Shown: piece after piece, positions 1 to 7,985 of the stretch
Layout of the letters: the number at the start of each line of letters is the position of its first letter
How positions within the stretch are numbered: position 1 is the stretch's first letter
Source: Bacteroidales bacterium
Lineage (GTDB): Bacteria > Bacteroidota > Bacteroidia > Bacteroidales > Dysgonomonadaceae
Length of the DNA: 16,784 bases
Direction of reading: 5' to 3'
Assembly: GCA_012728155.1 (NCBI GenBank)
Contig: JAAYFR010000007.1
Span: 1 to 16,784 of the forward strand
Translations under genes and position numbers: made by a program
Notes under the pieces: generated by a model
Databases searched by the model: none
What the model was told of the DNA's origin: nothing
What the model saw: only the letters and a program-made list of their open reading frames with translations

Positions 1-996
1 AGTAAATACATTGGCCAATCCAATCTCGTTTGACAAACGCTCATTTCTTCCGGTCAATTCCGCAGCTATTTCTCCGAACGTGGAGGAATCATTTCCCCTT
101 GCCGGCGTACGTCCCAGCAACCAGTAATTATTGTGGAATGCCGACTCCAGTACCTCCTCATATAAAAAAGTCCTGCTATCTGCAATGATGTTCTGTTCCA
201 CATGATCACCCAAATGGTCGCTCCCCACAGCAGTATAATCACCTTTGATATATTCATCCATTTTAAAAACATTGAAAATCCCGGTAACACCCAATGTAAA
301 AAGCAATAAGGGAATTACGAATAGCGACAGACGCAGTACCTCCATCATCTTAAGGGAAATTTTCTTTCTAAAATAATAAAGAAGGAGGAGAAGGAAGGGC
401 ACAGAAAATTTTATTACATTGCTTCGTGCACTTAAATCCGCCAAAACTACGATCACCGTGAAGAACAACAGTATGATCCTCTGCTGTTTGGTTAATGCCG
501 GAAAAAACAGTATTAAAAAGCTCACCGGGATGAGATAGAAGCCGAAAGCATCTGTTCTGATAACTAATGCAAACACAAGAAACAATGGTATCCCATATTT
601 TACGAAAAACGAGAGTAACGACTGCACAATCATCTTATTGGTTGAAGAAAAAATCACAATGGGCAGCATCAATGCCATGGCATTACCCGTAAGTGCTTTC
701 CAATCCCAATATATTTCAGCCGCAAAGCCACCCCTTATAATGCAGACCAAATTCCACAACAAGTAGATCCAAATAATCAGCATATTATCCTGATTTCTTT
801 TATCGAAGAAATAATATTTTGAAAGAAAAAAGATAACCAGTATTAAAAAGGAAATACCCCACCATACTGTTGTATTATTCAACGAGTCAACCAGAGGCAC
901 TCCCGGCTTAAAATAGGGCAAAACCGAATAAACTGCCAATAGAAAAATGATAATCGGGATAATATGGCTGATGATCTGTTTATTTATGCTATTCAT
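1..996 (-). CDS. Wzy-like polysaccharide polymerase, partial (runs off left edge)
   Basis: An uninterrupted minus-strand frame of 332 codons starts at the ATG at 996-994 and is still open at base 1, so the C-terminus is missing. The visible part is very hydrophobic, with about nine likely membrane segments (near residues 9-28, 44-63, 72-87, 105-118, 130-147, 151-166, 172-188, 198-209 and 220-242), followed by a polar stretch from about 245. That stretch holds the motif SRTFLYEEVLESA and later GRNERLSNEIGLANVF. A multi-spanning protein with a large extracytoplasmic loop in a locus with Wzx, Wzc and Wza is the usual look of a Wzy repeat-unit polymerase, which are too divergent for motif-based proof. 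It would join lipid-linked repeat units at the periplasmic face of the inner membrane. It is the last gene of the minus-strand operon seen here, 85 bases after the GT2 gene. An O-antigen ligase or other membrane protein remains possible. Confidence 0.72.
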   Translation of the reverse strand, partial: MNSINKQIISHIIPIIIFLLAVYSVLPYFKPGVPLVDSLNNTTVWWGISFLILVIFFLSKYYFFDKRNQDNMLIIWIYLLWNLVCIIRGGFAAEIYWDWKALTGNAMALMLPIVIFSSTNKMIVQSLLSFFVKYGIPLFLVFALVIRTDAFGFYLIPVSFLILFFPALTKQQRIILLFFTVIVVLADLSARSNVIKFSVPFLLLLLYYFRKKISLKMMEVLRLSLFVIPLLLFTLGVTGIFNVFKMDEYIKGDYTAVGSDHLGDHVEQNIIADSRTFLYEEVLESAFHNNYWLLGRTPARGNDSSTFGEIAAELTGRNERLSNEIGLANVFT

Positions 997-1081
997 TTCA
1001 TTTCTATTAAAAAAATCAATCTTTATAAACCTCTTAATTTTAAGATAGATTCCTGTTCGATATCCATCATCTTCTTTTTAA

Positions 1082-1999
1082 TCAATATGATTTTACTCCA
1101 TTAAATTTCATATACCAATAGAAGAGACTCAGTTTTCGCAACAGAAAATCGCCCCTAACTCCATGAATTCCTCTATATTTAAATCTAAGCCATGTTTCGT
1201 AATAGACCGATAAGTCGAGCGGATTAGAAATATTCAAATATTTTTTCCGGTATTTTTTAAATATTCCAAAAGCCTCTTTTTCTCTCCGATCGTCTATTTT
1301 TACATTTCGAGAAATAGATTCTCGATGTATTCGATACGCCACTGTAGGTTTCTCCATATAGTTAAATTTAACGCCCATTCCCATCGCCCTGATTACCATT
1401 GTTGTATCCTCATATATACGAAAATCCTCATCGCAATATCCTATTCTTTCAATCACCTCTTTTTTGCAAAAAAAGGTAGGAACATTCAAGAACGCCGGCC
1501 ATCTGACATACGCTTTCAACTGTTTTTCTGCTGACGGAAAACCGGTGATGAAGTTTACTCCTTCATTAATTACCTTTTCCCTTATCGAGTACCCGTTTTC
1601 ATCAATCTCTTGCACATCGGAAACGATAAAGGATGCGTCAGGATAGTTCCGAACATATTCAAGATTGTCGGCGATACAGTTACTTAACAGGATATCATCT
1701 CCCGAGATGGTTTTCAACCACTCTCCCTGCATGGCAGATAACCCTCGGTTGCAGTTAGCGGGAATTCCTGTATTTTGCGGTACAGTAATTAATTTTGCCG
1801 CCGCAAAGCGATTTTTATTTTCCTTTATCCACTCCGAACATATCTCCACTGTATTATCTATTGAGCAATCATCGCTTATGATCAATTCAATGTTTTGCCA
1901 CGTCTGCGCTTTTATACTTTCCAGTGTCTCCAACACATATCTGCCACTGTTATAAGTAATCATCACTACCGATACCAAAGGGTTCTCACTTCGTTTCAT
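1082..1999 (-). CDS. GT2-family glycosyltransferase
   Basis: This is a 305-residue GT-A fold glycosyltransferase. The N-terminus reads VSVVMITYNSGRYVLETLESI (residues 9-29), the standard nucleotide-sugar binding start of family GT2. It is followed by ISDDCSIDNT (41-50) and by SGDD at 99-102, the position of the metal-binding DxD motif. No membrane segments are visible, so it is probably a cytoplasmic or peripheral enzyme that adds one sugar to the lipid-linked repeat unit. Donor and acceptor cannot be read from sequence. Its ATG overlaps the stop codon of the flippase gene by four bases (ATGA), which implies translational coupling. It is the only glycosyltransferase inside the visible part of the operon, so others and the initiating phosphoglycosyltransferase should lie past the left edge or elsewhere. 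Confidence 0.88.
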   Translation of the reverse strand: MKRSENPLVSVVMITYNSGRYVLETLESIKAQTWQNIELIISDDCSIDNTVEICSEWIKENKNRFAAAKLITVPQNTGIPANCNRGLSAMQGEWLKTISGDDILLSNCIADNLEYVRNYPDASFIVSDVQEIDENGYSIREKVINEGVNFITGFPSAEKQLKAYVRWPAFLNVPTFFCKKEVIERIGYCDEDFRIYEDTTMVIRAMGMGVKFNYMEKPTVAYRIHRESISRNVKIDDRREKEAFGIFKKYRKKYLNISNPLDLSVYYETWLRFKYRGIHGVRGDFLLRKLSLFYWYMKFNGVKSY

Positions 2000-3489
2000 A
2001 TTTTTTTCTTCATTTGTTGAATACTATTTTTTATTATTTCTCTCAATCCAATTCTTTTTTCCAGTTCTTTATAGGAATACCATGCCGAGATGCTGATGAG
2101 CAATAGGCCGGGCAGATAAATATAGGGTTGACGGATAAGGCTTACGATGATAAAACAGGTGAGTGCAAGCAGAAACTGGACAAAAAAGATGACGATAAGT
2201 GAACGGTGAAATGAGAATCGGTACTTTATTTTGGCAATCAGATACACCTGTATGAAATAGAGCAAGTAGCTGGCTAAAAAAGCCATTCCGAGTCCGGTTA
2301 GTCCTGCCATATAATATCCCAACATATTCAATCCCAATCCATAGATACTGGTAGCCAGCTCGTTCCAAAAGAACAGCTTGGCAGCTCCTTTTGCCAAGAA
2401 AATAAAAGCGATTGCCCAACTTAATGCCTTGAAGAAAATGCCAAGGGTAGCCCAATAGACCATACCGGTGATGGTTAAGAACTGATTGGAATATAAAATG
2501 ATGATTGCCCAGTTGAGAAAGAGAAGAAAACCGACCAAGATAGGTCCCAAGATAAGCAGGGCGATCTCTGATTGCTGATTAACCTGCTCCTTACATTTCT
2601 CATTATCGGTTGCCACAAGCGACAAGCGGGGATAATAATCGGTACCCATAGCGGTAAAAACCATTCCCACGTAGGTATTAATGATGGTGAATCCCGCACT
2701 ATAGTAACCCACATCCGCCAAGTCACCGATACGGTTGATAAAGATGCGGATGAAGTAAGCAACCAGCAAAGCGACCAAGCTACTCATACTGATCATGATT
2801 CCCATCACCATCATGCTTTTACCCTCCGCAATAATGGTGGCACGTGACACCACTTTCTTTTCCACTCCTATATTTCTGGAAAAAAACCAGGTAAAGAAGA
2901 GGGTTGAGAAAGCGGTAATGATGATTACCGGCACGATCCCTTTTTCACCAAGCCAGTAATAGAGAGGAACGGTAATGATCAGACCTGCAACACTCCCATA
3001 CAGATTGGCCTTTGCCAACTGTTGGAGTTTACGAAGCCCCTGCAAGAGCACCATCTCTCCGGTTGTTAACTGATTCAATAAAAGGGTAATGGAAATCCAG
3101 ACGAATGCCAAGGTAAACTCCTTGTTTCCGAACGTAAACTGACTGAGCCAAGGAGAGAAAAGGAGTGTCACCAATGCTCCCAGGATTCCGGTAATCCATA
3201 CCAATCGTTTTAACACGGCTATCACTGTGGCCAAGCGATTTCGATCCTCTTCAGCATTGGCTTCTGAAATATTCTTGACCGCACTCGTGCCCAATCCGAA
3301 ATTGGTCAATCCCATCACCAATCCGGTAGTAGAGGTAAGCAACCCCACCACACCCATACCAGCAGGCCCAAGTAATACCGCCACGAATTTGGAGCGTATC
3401 ACCGAAATTACGATTTGGAAGATCTGCACCCCTCCAAAAAGGGAGGTCGCCTTCATAATCTGTCGGTATGAATTTTTCTGTTCACTCAT
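1996..3489 (-). CDS. wzx: Wzx-type O-antigen/polysaccharide flippase
   Basis: A 497-residue polytopic membrane protein of the MOP (MATE-like) superfamily. The N-terminal stretch MKATSLFGGVQIFQIVISVI, followed by RSKFVAVLLGPAGMGVVGLL, matches what I know of O-antigen translocases of the WzxE type, and hydrophobic segments then recur along the whole length. It should move undecaprenyl-diphosphate-linked repeat units from the cytoplasmic to the periplasmic leaflet. The frame stays open upstream to an ATG at 3630, but that start would put 40 codons inside the aminotransferase gene and a polar, non-conserved N-terminus on the protein. The ATG at 3489 starts MSEQKNSYRQ just before the conserved region and lies 19 bases after the aminotransferase stop, so I chose it. 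The 3-prime end overlaps the GT2 gene by four bases. Confidence 0.9.
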   Translation of the reverse strand: MSEQKNSYRQIMKATSLFGGVQIFQIVISVIRSKFVAVLLGPAGMGVVGLLTSTTGLVMGLTNFGLGTSAVKNISEANAEEDRNRLATVIAVLKRLVWITGILGALVTLLFSPWLSQFTFGNKEFTLAFVWISITLLLNQLTTGEMVLLQGLRKLQQLAKANLYGSVAGLIITVPLYYWLGEKGIVPVIIITAFSTLFFTWFFSRNIGVEKKVVSRATIIAEGKSMMVMGIMISMSSLVALLVAYFIRIFINRIGDLADVGYYSAGFTIINTYVGMVFTAMGTDYYPRLSLVATDNEKCKEQVNQQSEIALLILGPILVGFLLFLNWAIIILYSNQFLTITGMVYWATLGIFFKALSWAIAFIFLAKGAAKLFFWNELATSIYGLGLNMLGYYMAGLTGLGMAFLASYLLYFIQVYLIAKIKYRFSFHRSLIVIFFVQFLLALTCFIIVSLIRQPYIYLPGLLLISISAWYSYKELEKRIGLREIIKNSIQQMKKKI

Positions 3490-3508
3490 TTTTTTCCATT
3501 CTCTATTC

Positions 3509-4609
3509 TCAACAAAAAGCGTTGACTGCATCCACCACACTTTTAATTTCCTTATCGGTGATATAAGGGGCGATTGGCAAACTAAGCACCTCTGCATGTA
3601 TCTTTTCGGTAATCGGCAGCTCCATATCATTCCACTCCTTATATGCCTTTTGTTTATGAGGAGGTACCGGATAGTGAATCAGGGCCTCTATTCCCTGGTC
3701 GTGAAGATGCTCTCGAAGCGAATCACGCCGGTGAGATCGGATCACGAACAGGTGAAAGACATGTGCATCCCGGTCGGGCACCTTCGGCAAGATTATCTCC
3801 GGGTGGTTGATATTTTCCAGATAGTATCGTGCCACCTCCTTACGTCGTTGGTTGTCCTTATCCAGGCGGGAGAGTTTTACGCTCAGAATTGCTGCCTGTA
3901 TCTCATCAAGTCTGCTATTATAGCCTTGGTAATCGAATATATACTTGGCGGTTGAGCCATAATTTGCCAATGATCTCACCGTTTTATCAAGCAACCGATC
4001 AGAGGTGGTGACCGCTCCGCCATCTCCCAGCGCGCCGAGATTTTTTCCGGGATAAAAGCTATGACCTGCCACATCTCCCAAGGAACCGGTGGTTTTCCCA
4101 TTATATTTACACCCGGAAGCCTGCGCATTGTCTTCTATCAGTTTCAAATTGTACTTCTGGCACAACTGCCCTATCTTCTCGCTATATGCGCATTGTCCAT
4201 ACAAATGCACTATCATGATCGCCTTTGTCTTGGGGGTGATTGCCGATTCGATTTTGGCATCGTCTATTTGGTAACTATTGATATTGGGTTCCACCAGTAC
4301 CGGGACCAACCGATTGTCGGTGATGGCAATGATGGAAGCGATAAAGGTGTTGGCAGGCACAATAATCTCATCTCCTTCGTGCATCACACCCATCTCTTTG
4401 TATGCCCGCAGAATAATGCGCAATGCATCTAATCCGTTGGCTACCCCTACGCAATAGTCGGTACCGATGTAGCGGGCATATTCTTTCTCAAATCGGGCAA
4501 TCTCTTCGCCAAGAAGATACCAGCCTGAGTTGATTACCCGTGATGCAGCCTCATGAATTTCGGGTGAATGAAGTTCGGTTATTCTCTGTATGTCAAGAAA
4601 TTTTATCAT
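3509..4609 (-). CDS. fdtB: DegT/DnrJ/EryC1 aminotransferase, FdtB/QdtB type (dTDP-3-amino-3,6-dideoxyhexose synthesis)
   Basis: A 366-residue PLP-dependent sugar aminotransferase of full family length. It opens with IKFLDIQRI and has SGWYLLGEEI at 28-37, typical of the FdtB/QdtB subgroup. The cofactor pocket is visible: GVANGLDAL at 55-63, IEDNAQASG at 158-166 with the pyridine-contacting Asp160 and Gln163, and SFYPGKNLGALGDGGA at 184-199 with the Schiff-base Lys189. Characterised members transfer an amino group from glutamate to the 3-keto group made by FdtA, giving dTDP-Fuc3N or dTDP-Qui3N. The two products cannot be told apart from sequence alone. The gene lies 39 bases downstream of an FdtA-type isomerase, which supplies its substrate, and this pairing is the main reason for assigning the 3-amino rather than a 4-amino sugar pathway. 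Confidence 0.88.
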   Translation of the reverse strand: MIKFLDIQRITELHSPEIHEAASRVINSGWYLLGEEIARFEKEYARYIGTDYCVGVANGLDALRIILRAYKEMGVMHEGDEIIVPANTFIASIIAITDNRLVPVLVEPNINSYQIDDAKIESAITPKTKAIMIVHLYGQCAYSEKIGQLCQKYNLKLIEDNAQASGCKYNGKTTGSLGDVAGHSFYPGKNLGALGDGGAVTTSDRLLDKTVRSLANYGSTAKYIFDYQGYNSRLDEIQAAILSVKLSRLDKDNQRRKEVARYYLENINHPEIILPKVPDRDAHVFHLFVIRSHRRDSLREHLHDQGIEALIHYPVPPHKQKAYKEWNDMELPITEKIHAEVLSLPIAPYITDKEIKSVVDAVNAFC

Positions 4610-4648
4610 ATTCAGTCATTGTTAGTGAGGAGAAATTCTTCCCTATTC

Positions 4649-5065
4649 TCATCTCCGTTTATACTCTTTAAATTCATTGTAATCTCTTATATAGTCCTCT
4701 TCAGAATACTCTGTCGAAGCGAGTACCAGACAGACGGAACCGGAAGAGAAGTTATCGAGTTCTCTCCAGATGCCGGGTACAACCAAAAGTCCTCTGTATG
4801 GCCGATTGATGGTGAAAGTTCTTCTCGATTCACCGTCGTCTACCGTAACATCAAAGCTACCACTGGCAGCCACAATAAATTGTTGTAATTCCTTATGGGC
4901 ATGTCCTCCCCTCGATTCTCCTCCCGGCACATCATAGAGATAATAGACACGATTGACAGCAAAAGGAATCGTCTTGGTATTCTCCACTACACTAATATTC
5001 CCCTTTTCGTTGTGATGCTTGTCTATTTCCAGCATCGAGCAATCATAGATATTCGTCTTCTTCAT
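4649..5065 (-). CDS. fdtA: FdtA-type dTDP-4-keto-6-deoxyglucose 3,4-ketoisomerase (canonical HxH copy)
   Basis: A 138-residue single-domain cupin of the WxcM-like/FdtA family. Family signatures are in order: GNISVVE at 22-28, VNRVYYLYDVPGGESRGGHA at 37-56, then HKELQQFIVAASGSFDVTVDDG up to about residue 78, a core with RGLLVVPGIWREL at about 91-103, and the closing ASTEYSEEDYIRDYNEF. His55 and His57 in GGHAHK correspond to the two active-site histidines of characterised FdtA enzymes (from memory). FdtA converts dTDP-4-keto-6-deoxyglucose to the 3-keto isomer that FdtB aminates. The gene sits 10 bases after a paralogue and 39 bases before the aminotransferase, so the three genes form a sugar-modification cassette. 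Galacto (FdtA) versus gluco (QdtA) stereochemistry is not decidable here. Confidence 0.88.
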   Translation of the reverse strand: MKKTNIYDCSMLEIDKHHNEKGNISVVENTKTIPFAVNRVYYLYDVPGGESRGGHAHKELQQFIVAASGSFDVTVDDGESRRTFTINRPYRGLLVVPGIWRELDNFSSGSVCLVLASTEYSEEDYIRDYNEFKEYKRR

Positions 5066-5075
5066 AAATTGCTAT

Positions 5076-5492
5076 TTATATGGTTTTCTCTTTGATTATC
5101 TTTGTAAAAATCGCATAATCATAAATATAATCATCGGGATCAAATCTGATTGAGGCCAATATGAGTGCCAAGGAGTTGGTGGAGAAATTCTGCATCTGTC
5201 GCCAAGTTCCTTTTGGTACGTATAAGCCATAGTATGAACGGTTCAAAGAATATGTCTTTCGCACCCTTCCATCATCCAATCCAACGTCGAAGCTTCCCGA
5301 CAGCGCCACAATAAATTCTTGATTCTGCTTGTAGGCATGTCCACCACGTATCTCCCCACCTGGCACATCATAGATCCAGTAGGTACGTTCAATTTTAAAC
5401 GGTATATGGTTAACTCCCTCAATAATTGAAAGATTTCCTCTTTTGTCGAAAATCTTGGGCAGTTGTATAATTTCCGATTTATCCAATTCCAT
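5076..5492 (-). CDS. FdtA/WxcM-like cupin, second copy with His-to-Tyr change in the active-site motif
   Basis: A second 138-residue FdtA-family cupin directly upstream of the first. It shares the layout GNLSIIEG, RTYWIYDVPGGEIRGGHAYK, FIVALSGSFDVGLDDG, YGLYVPKGTWRQMQNFS and ASIRFDPDDYIYDY. The key difference is HAYK where the neighbour has HAHK: His52 is kept, but the second active-site histidine is Tyr54 (TAC codon). It could be an isomerase of different stereochemistry, a non-catalytic partner subunit, or a duplicated enzyme losing function. The frame is open up to an ATG at 5534, but that start adds MGSLMCNIFKNNSK, which has no counterpart in the other copy. The ATG at 5492 gives MELDKSEIIQ and the same length as its neighbour, so I used it. 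The 105 bases to the Wzc gene form the longest gap before the GT2 gene. Confidence 0.82.
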   Translation of the reverse strand: MELDKSEIIQLPKIFDKRGNLSIIEGVNHIPFKIERTYWIYDVPGGEIRGGHAYKQNQEFIVALSGSFDVGLDDGRVRKTYSLNRSYYGLYVPKGTWRQMQNFSTNSLALILASIRFDPDDYIYDYAIFTKIIKEKTI

Positions 5493-5553
5493 TTTGCTGT
5501 TATTTTTAAATATGTTACACATCAAACTTCCCATCTATAGAGGAGCGAGAGCC

Positions 5554-5579
5554 GACAATTTTTCTTCACCGAAATTGTC
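5554..5579 (-). other. Inverted repeat (possible stem-loop) between wzc and the first isomerase gene
   Basis: On the plus strand GACAATTT (5554-5561) and AAATTGTC (5572-5579) are perfect 8-base complements around a 10-base loop. The repeat lies in the 105-base gap downstream of the Wzc stop. No T-run follows on the minus strand (the next bases are GGCTCTCG), so it is not a typical intrinsic terminator. It could be an mRNA processing or stability element that separates export genes from sugar-synthesis genes, or chance. Confidence 0.3.
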
Positions 5580-5597
5580 ACATGTCATCCTTAGCGA

Positions 5598-7967
5598 CTA
5601 TCCGTATCCATATCCATATTTTTTATATAGCCCATAACGGTAGTCCACACTATTTAAGTTGACTGAATTGAGTATGAAATAGACTCTCTTGAGTCTGTTT
5701 TCTTGGCAATATCTCTCCACATCTTCAATATATTTTTTTGGCGTTACGCCGGCGCGCGTGATATAGAGATTCACATCTGCAATTCGGTTCAATAAAAAAC
5801 CATCTGAGACCATTCCCACCGGTGGCATATCCACAATGATATAATCATACTCACTTTTCAAATCATTGATAAATTCATCTAAAGCCGTTTTTGCCAATAG
5901 TTCATTGGGGTTTGGAGGAATCGATCCGGCTGTGACGACTGAAAGATTGGGATGAATTCCGGATGGTTTTACCAGCTCCGTTTTATCTAAATAACCGGAC
6001 AGATATAGCGTGATTCCCTCTTTACTTTCTAAGCTTAGCTGTTTGGCTAATTTGGGTTTTCTAATATCAAGCTCTACCAGCACCACTTTTTTATCAAGTA
6101 ATGCCAAGCTCATCGCCAGATTAAGAGATACAAACGATTTCCCCTCCCCACTGATGCTCGACAGGATATTAATCACCTTTTTATCCTTACTATCAATAAC
6201 AAACAGGAGGTTGGCACGTATGAGTCTCAGCATCTCATTAAAACTGTCGTTGCTATTCTCCTTCACCAGGAGAATTTCTGCCTGCTCGGCAAGAGGAATC
6301 TCTCCCAGTATCGGGATCGATGAGATCTGTTCCAACTCTTCCTTACTATCTAACTGATAACGGAGCGATTCTCTTATCTTTATAGCCACTATGGGGAAGA
6401 TAGAGCCAAGGAGGAAAAATGCCAATATGAGCGCTATTTTTTTTGGCCATACGATTCCTGTCACACGTATGTTATCAACCAATTTAGAATTAGGCTCTAC
6501 TGCCGTCATGTTCATATATCTTTCCTCTTTCTTCTGAAGTAGGTAGAGGAACAACTCTTCTTTGATATTCTGTTGCCGTTTAATATCGGAAAAGGCACGC
6601 TCCTGTTGTGGAATTGCCCTGATTCGGGCATTATTCCGTGAATATTCGCTATTGATCTCCCTCAATTGGATCTCCAGGTTATTCTTTTCGCTCTGCAAGC
6701 TGGAAAGGACTGAACTGAAAGTGGATTCCAACCGGTTGTTGAGATTGATCATCGATTGATTGCTGCCCGAAGCAATGCGTGAGAGCTTATTTCGTTCATG
6801 CACCAAATCATTGTAGGCTGTGATTTGCGAATTCAATACCGGGCTATGGATACCTGAATTAGCCGGAACAAGCTGATCGTGTCCACTCTTCTGCTGTACA
6901 AAGCTTAATAAACTCGAGACAATACCATATTGTGACTCCACATCCATCCTCCGTTGACTCACATTCGCCAATTGAGCGTTATAAAGATCAGCCTGAGAAG
7001 CAATGTCGGTCAGCCCCCTTGATTGTCTGAACTCTTGTGCTTGGTCCTCCACATTACTCAGCTCATTACTGAGATTAGCGAGGTGGGTATCTATGATTTT
7101 CGACGTTTTTTCTGCCAGCTCCAGCTGCTCTCTGATTCCACGCTCATTATATGCTTCAATATATTCTTTCAGAAATTCTTTCCCTAACAATTCATTAAAA
7201 GATGTTAAGGTGATATTTGCTACCGAAGAATTTTTCGAGGTTAATTCAATATTCAGTGAATGTAAAAAATTATCGGCCAATTTCAATGGATGTTGGATTT
7301 GCACCCTAATGTATCTCTCTTTTTCCGGATCGATGTGGCCTCTCATCAATTGGAGTTCGCCAAAGGGTAGTTTCACCATTGTATCGCTCGGAGCAGCCTT
7401 CACACTGTAGCCGTCTCTCTTATATTTTCCGACAAAGAGCAGTGTGCCATCGGGGCTGCACAACAGATCGAATTTCAAATCATTGGTCAACGCATTCACT
7501 CTATCTTCTTGCATTTTTAACGTGACAGGCAATTCATCACCGTATAAAACGGCCGTTTTTCGTTTGGGCGAGCCAGGCAGGATCTTATCCAATCCAAACA
7601 GAGGCTTCATCTCTGTATAAGAGGCATAGAGATTCAATTTTCTGACCACACTTTCCGCCACCAACGACTTTTTCAGGATCTCCACTTCATTATCCACATT
7701 ATTCCTTCTTGTTATTATCCCCATATCCCGTACCATATTCAACTCTGTAGTCCCCCCTAAATGATCATCTTTGAATAAGATAGAGGTTGTGATTTCATAT
7801 TTTGGCAAGGTGAAATAGATATAAACTGCAGCAATGACCAGAGAGAGGAAAATGGATATGATGAACCATTTCCAATAGGAAAAATATTTTGTAAGTATCG
7901 CCATCACGTCAATTTTTTTTTCTGACAACGTGATAAACTCTTCTTCAACCTCTGAATATTTGTTCAT
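5598..7967 (-). CDS. wzc: Wzc-type polysaccharide co-polymerase with BY-kinase domain
   Basis: A 789-residue inner-membrane protein fusing a Wzz chain-length domain to a bacterial tyrosine kinase. A membrane segment at about 34-52 (WKWFIISIFLSLVIAAVYI) starts the Wzz domain. A long periplasmic, partly coiled-coil region follows (about 270-480), with IPQQERAFSDIKRQQNIKEE at 452-471 as the GNVR-type motif, and a second membrane segment lies at about 511-529. The cytoplasmic kinase has Walker A SSISGEGKS (603-611, Lys610), Walker A' VVLVELDIRKPK (628-639, Asp634) and Walker B YIIVDMPPV (709-717, Asp713). The C-terminus carries six tyrosines in the last 14 residues (776, 778, 781, 784, 786, 788), the autophosphorylated tail. 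In the family, cycles of tail phosphorylation control polymer length and export with Wza and Wzy. The gene lies 18 bases after wza. No Wzb-type phosphatase gene is in the window. Confidence 0.95.
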   Translation of the reverse strand: MNKYSEVEEEFITLSEKKIDVMAILTKYFSYWKWFIISIFLSLVIAAVYIYFTLPKYEITTSILFKDDHLGGTTELNMVRDMGIITRRNNVDNEVEILKKSLVAESVVRKLNLYASYTEMKPLFGLDKILPGSPKRKTAVLYGDELPVTLKMQEDRVNALTNDLKFDLLCSPDGTLLFVGKYKRDGYSVKAAPSDTMVKLPFGELQLMRGHIDPEKERYIRVQIQHPLKLADNFLHSLNIELTSKNSSVANITLTSFNELLGKEFLKEYIEAYNERGIREQLELAEKTSKIIDTHLANLSNELSNVEDQAQEFRQSRGLTDIASQADLYNAQLANVSQRRMDVESQYGIVSSLLSFVQQKSGHDQLVPANSGIHSPVLNSQITAYNDLVHERNKLSRIASGSNQSMINLNNRLESTFSSVLSSLQSEKNNLEIQLREINSEYSRNNARIRAIPQQERAFSDIKRQQNIKEELFLYLLQKKEERYMNMTAVEPNSKLVDNIRVTGIVWPKKIALILAFFLLGSIFPIVAIKIRESLRYQLDSKEELEQISSIPILGEIPLAEQAEILLVKENSNDSFNEMLRLIRANLLFVIDSKDKKVINILSSISGEGKSFVSLNLAMSLALLDKKVVLVELDIRKPKLAKQLSLESKEGITLYLSGYLDKTELVKPSGIHPNLSVVTAGSIPPNPNELLAKTALDEFINDLKSEYDYIIVDMPPVGMVSDGFLLNRIADVNLYITRAGVTPKKYIEDVERYCQENRLKRVYFILNSVNLNSVDYRYGLYKKYGYGYG

Positions 7968-7985
7968 TATATTATTTTTGAAAAT

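Noticed and set aside
66..290. 74-codon minus-strand frame
   Set aside because: It is in a different frame from the 332-codon polymerase gene that spans this region and looks like a shadow.
2069..2762. Two minus-strand frames of 128 and 95 codons
   Set aside because: They are alternate frames inside the flippase gene, whose own frame encodes continuous membrane segments.
3490..3630. Extended N-terminus of the flippase
   Set aside because: It would overlap the aminotransferase gene by 122 bases and adds a polar, non-membrane segment before the conserved start.
3227..3955. 242-codon plus-strand open frame
   Set aside because: It is antisense to the flippase start and the aminotransferase end, both with clear family motifs. 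The translated product has no recognisable domain.
4061..4432. 123-codon plus-strand open frame
   Set aside because: It lies wholly antisense to the aminotransferase catalytic region and has no motif or start signal.
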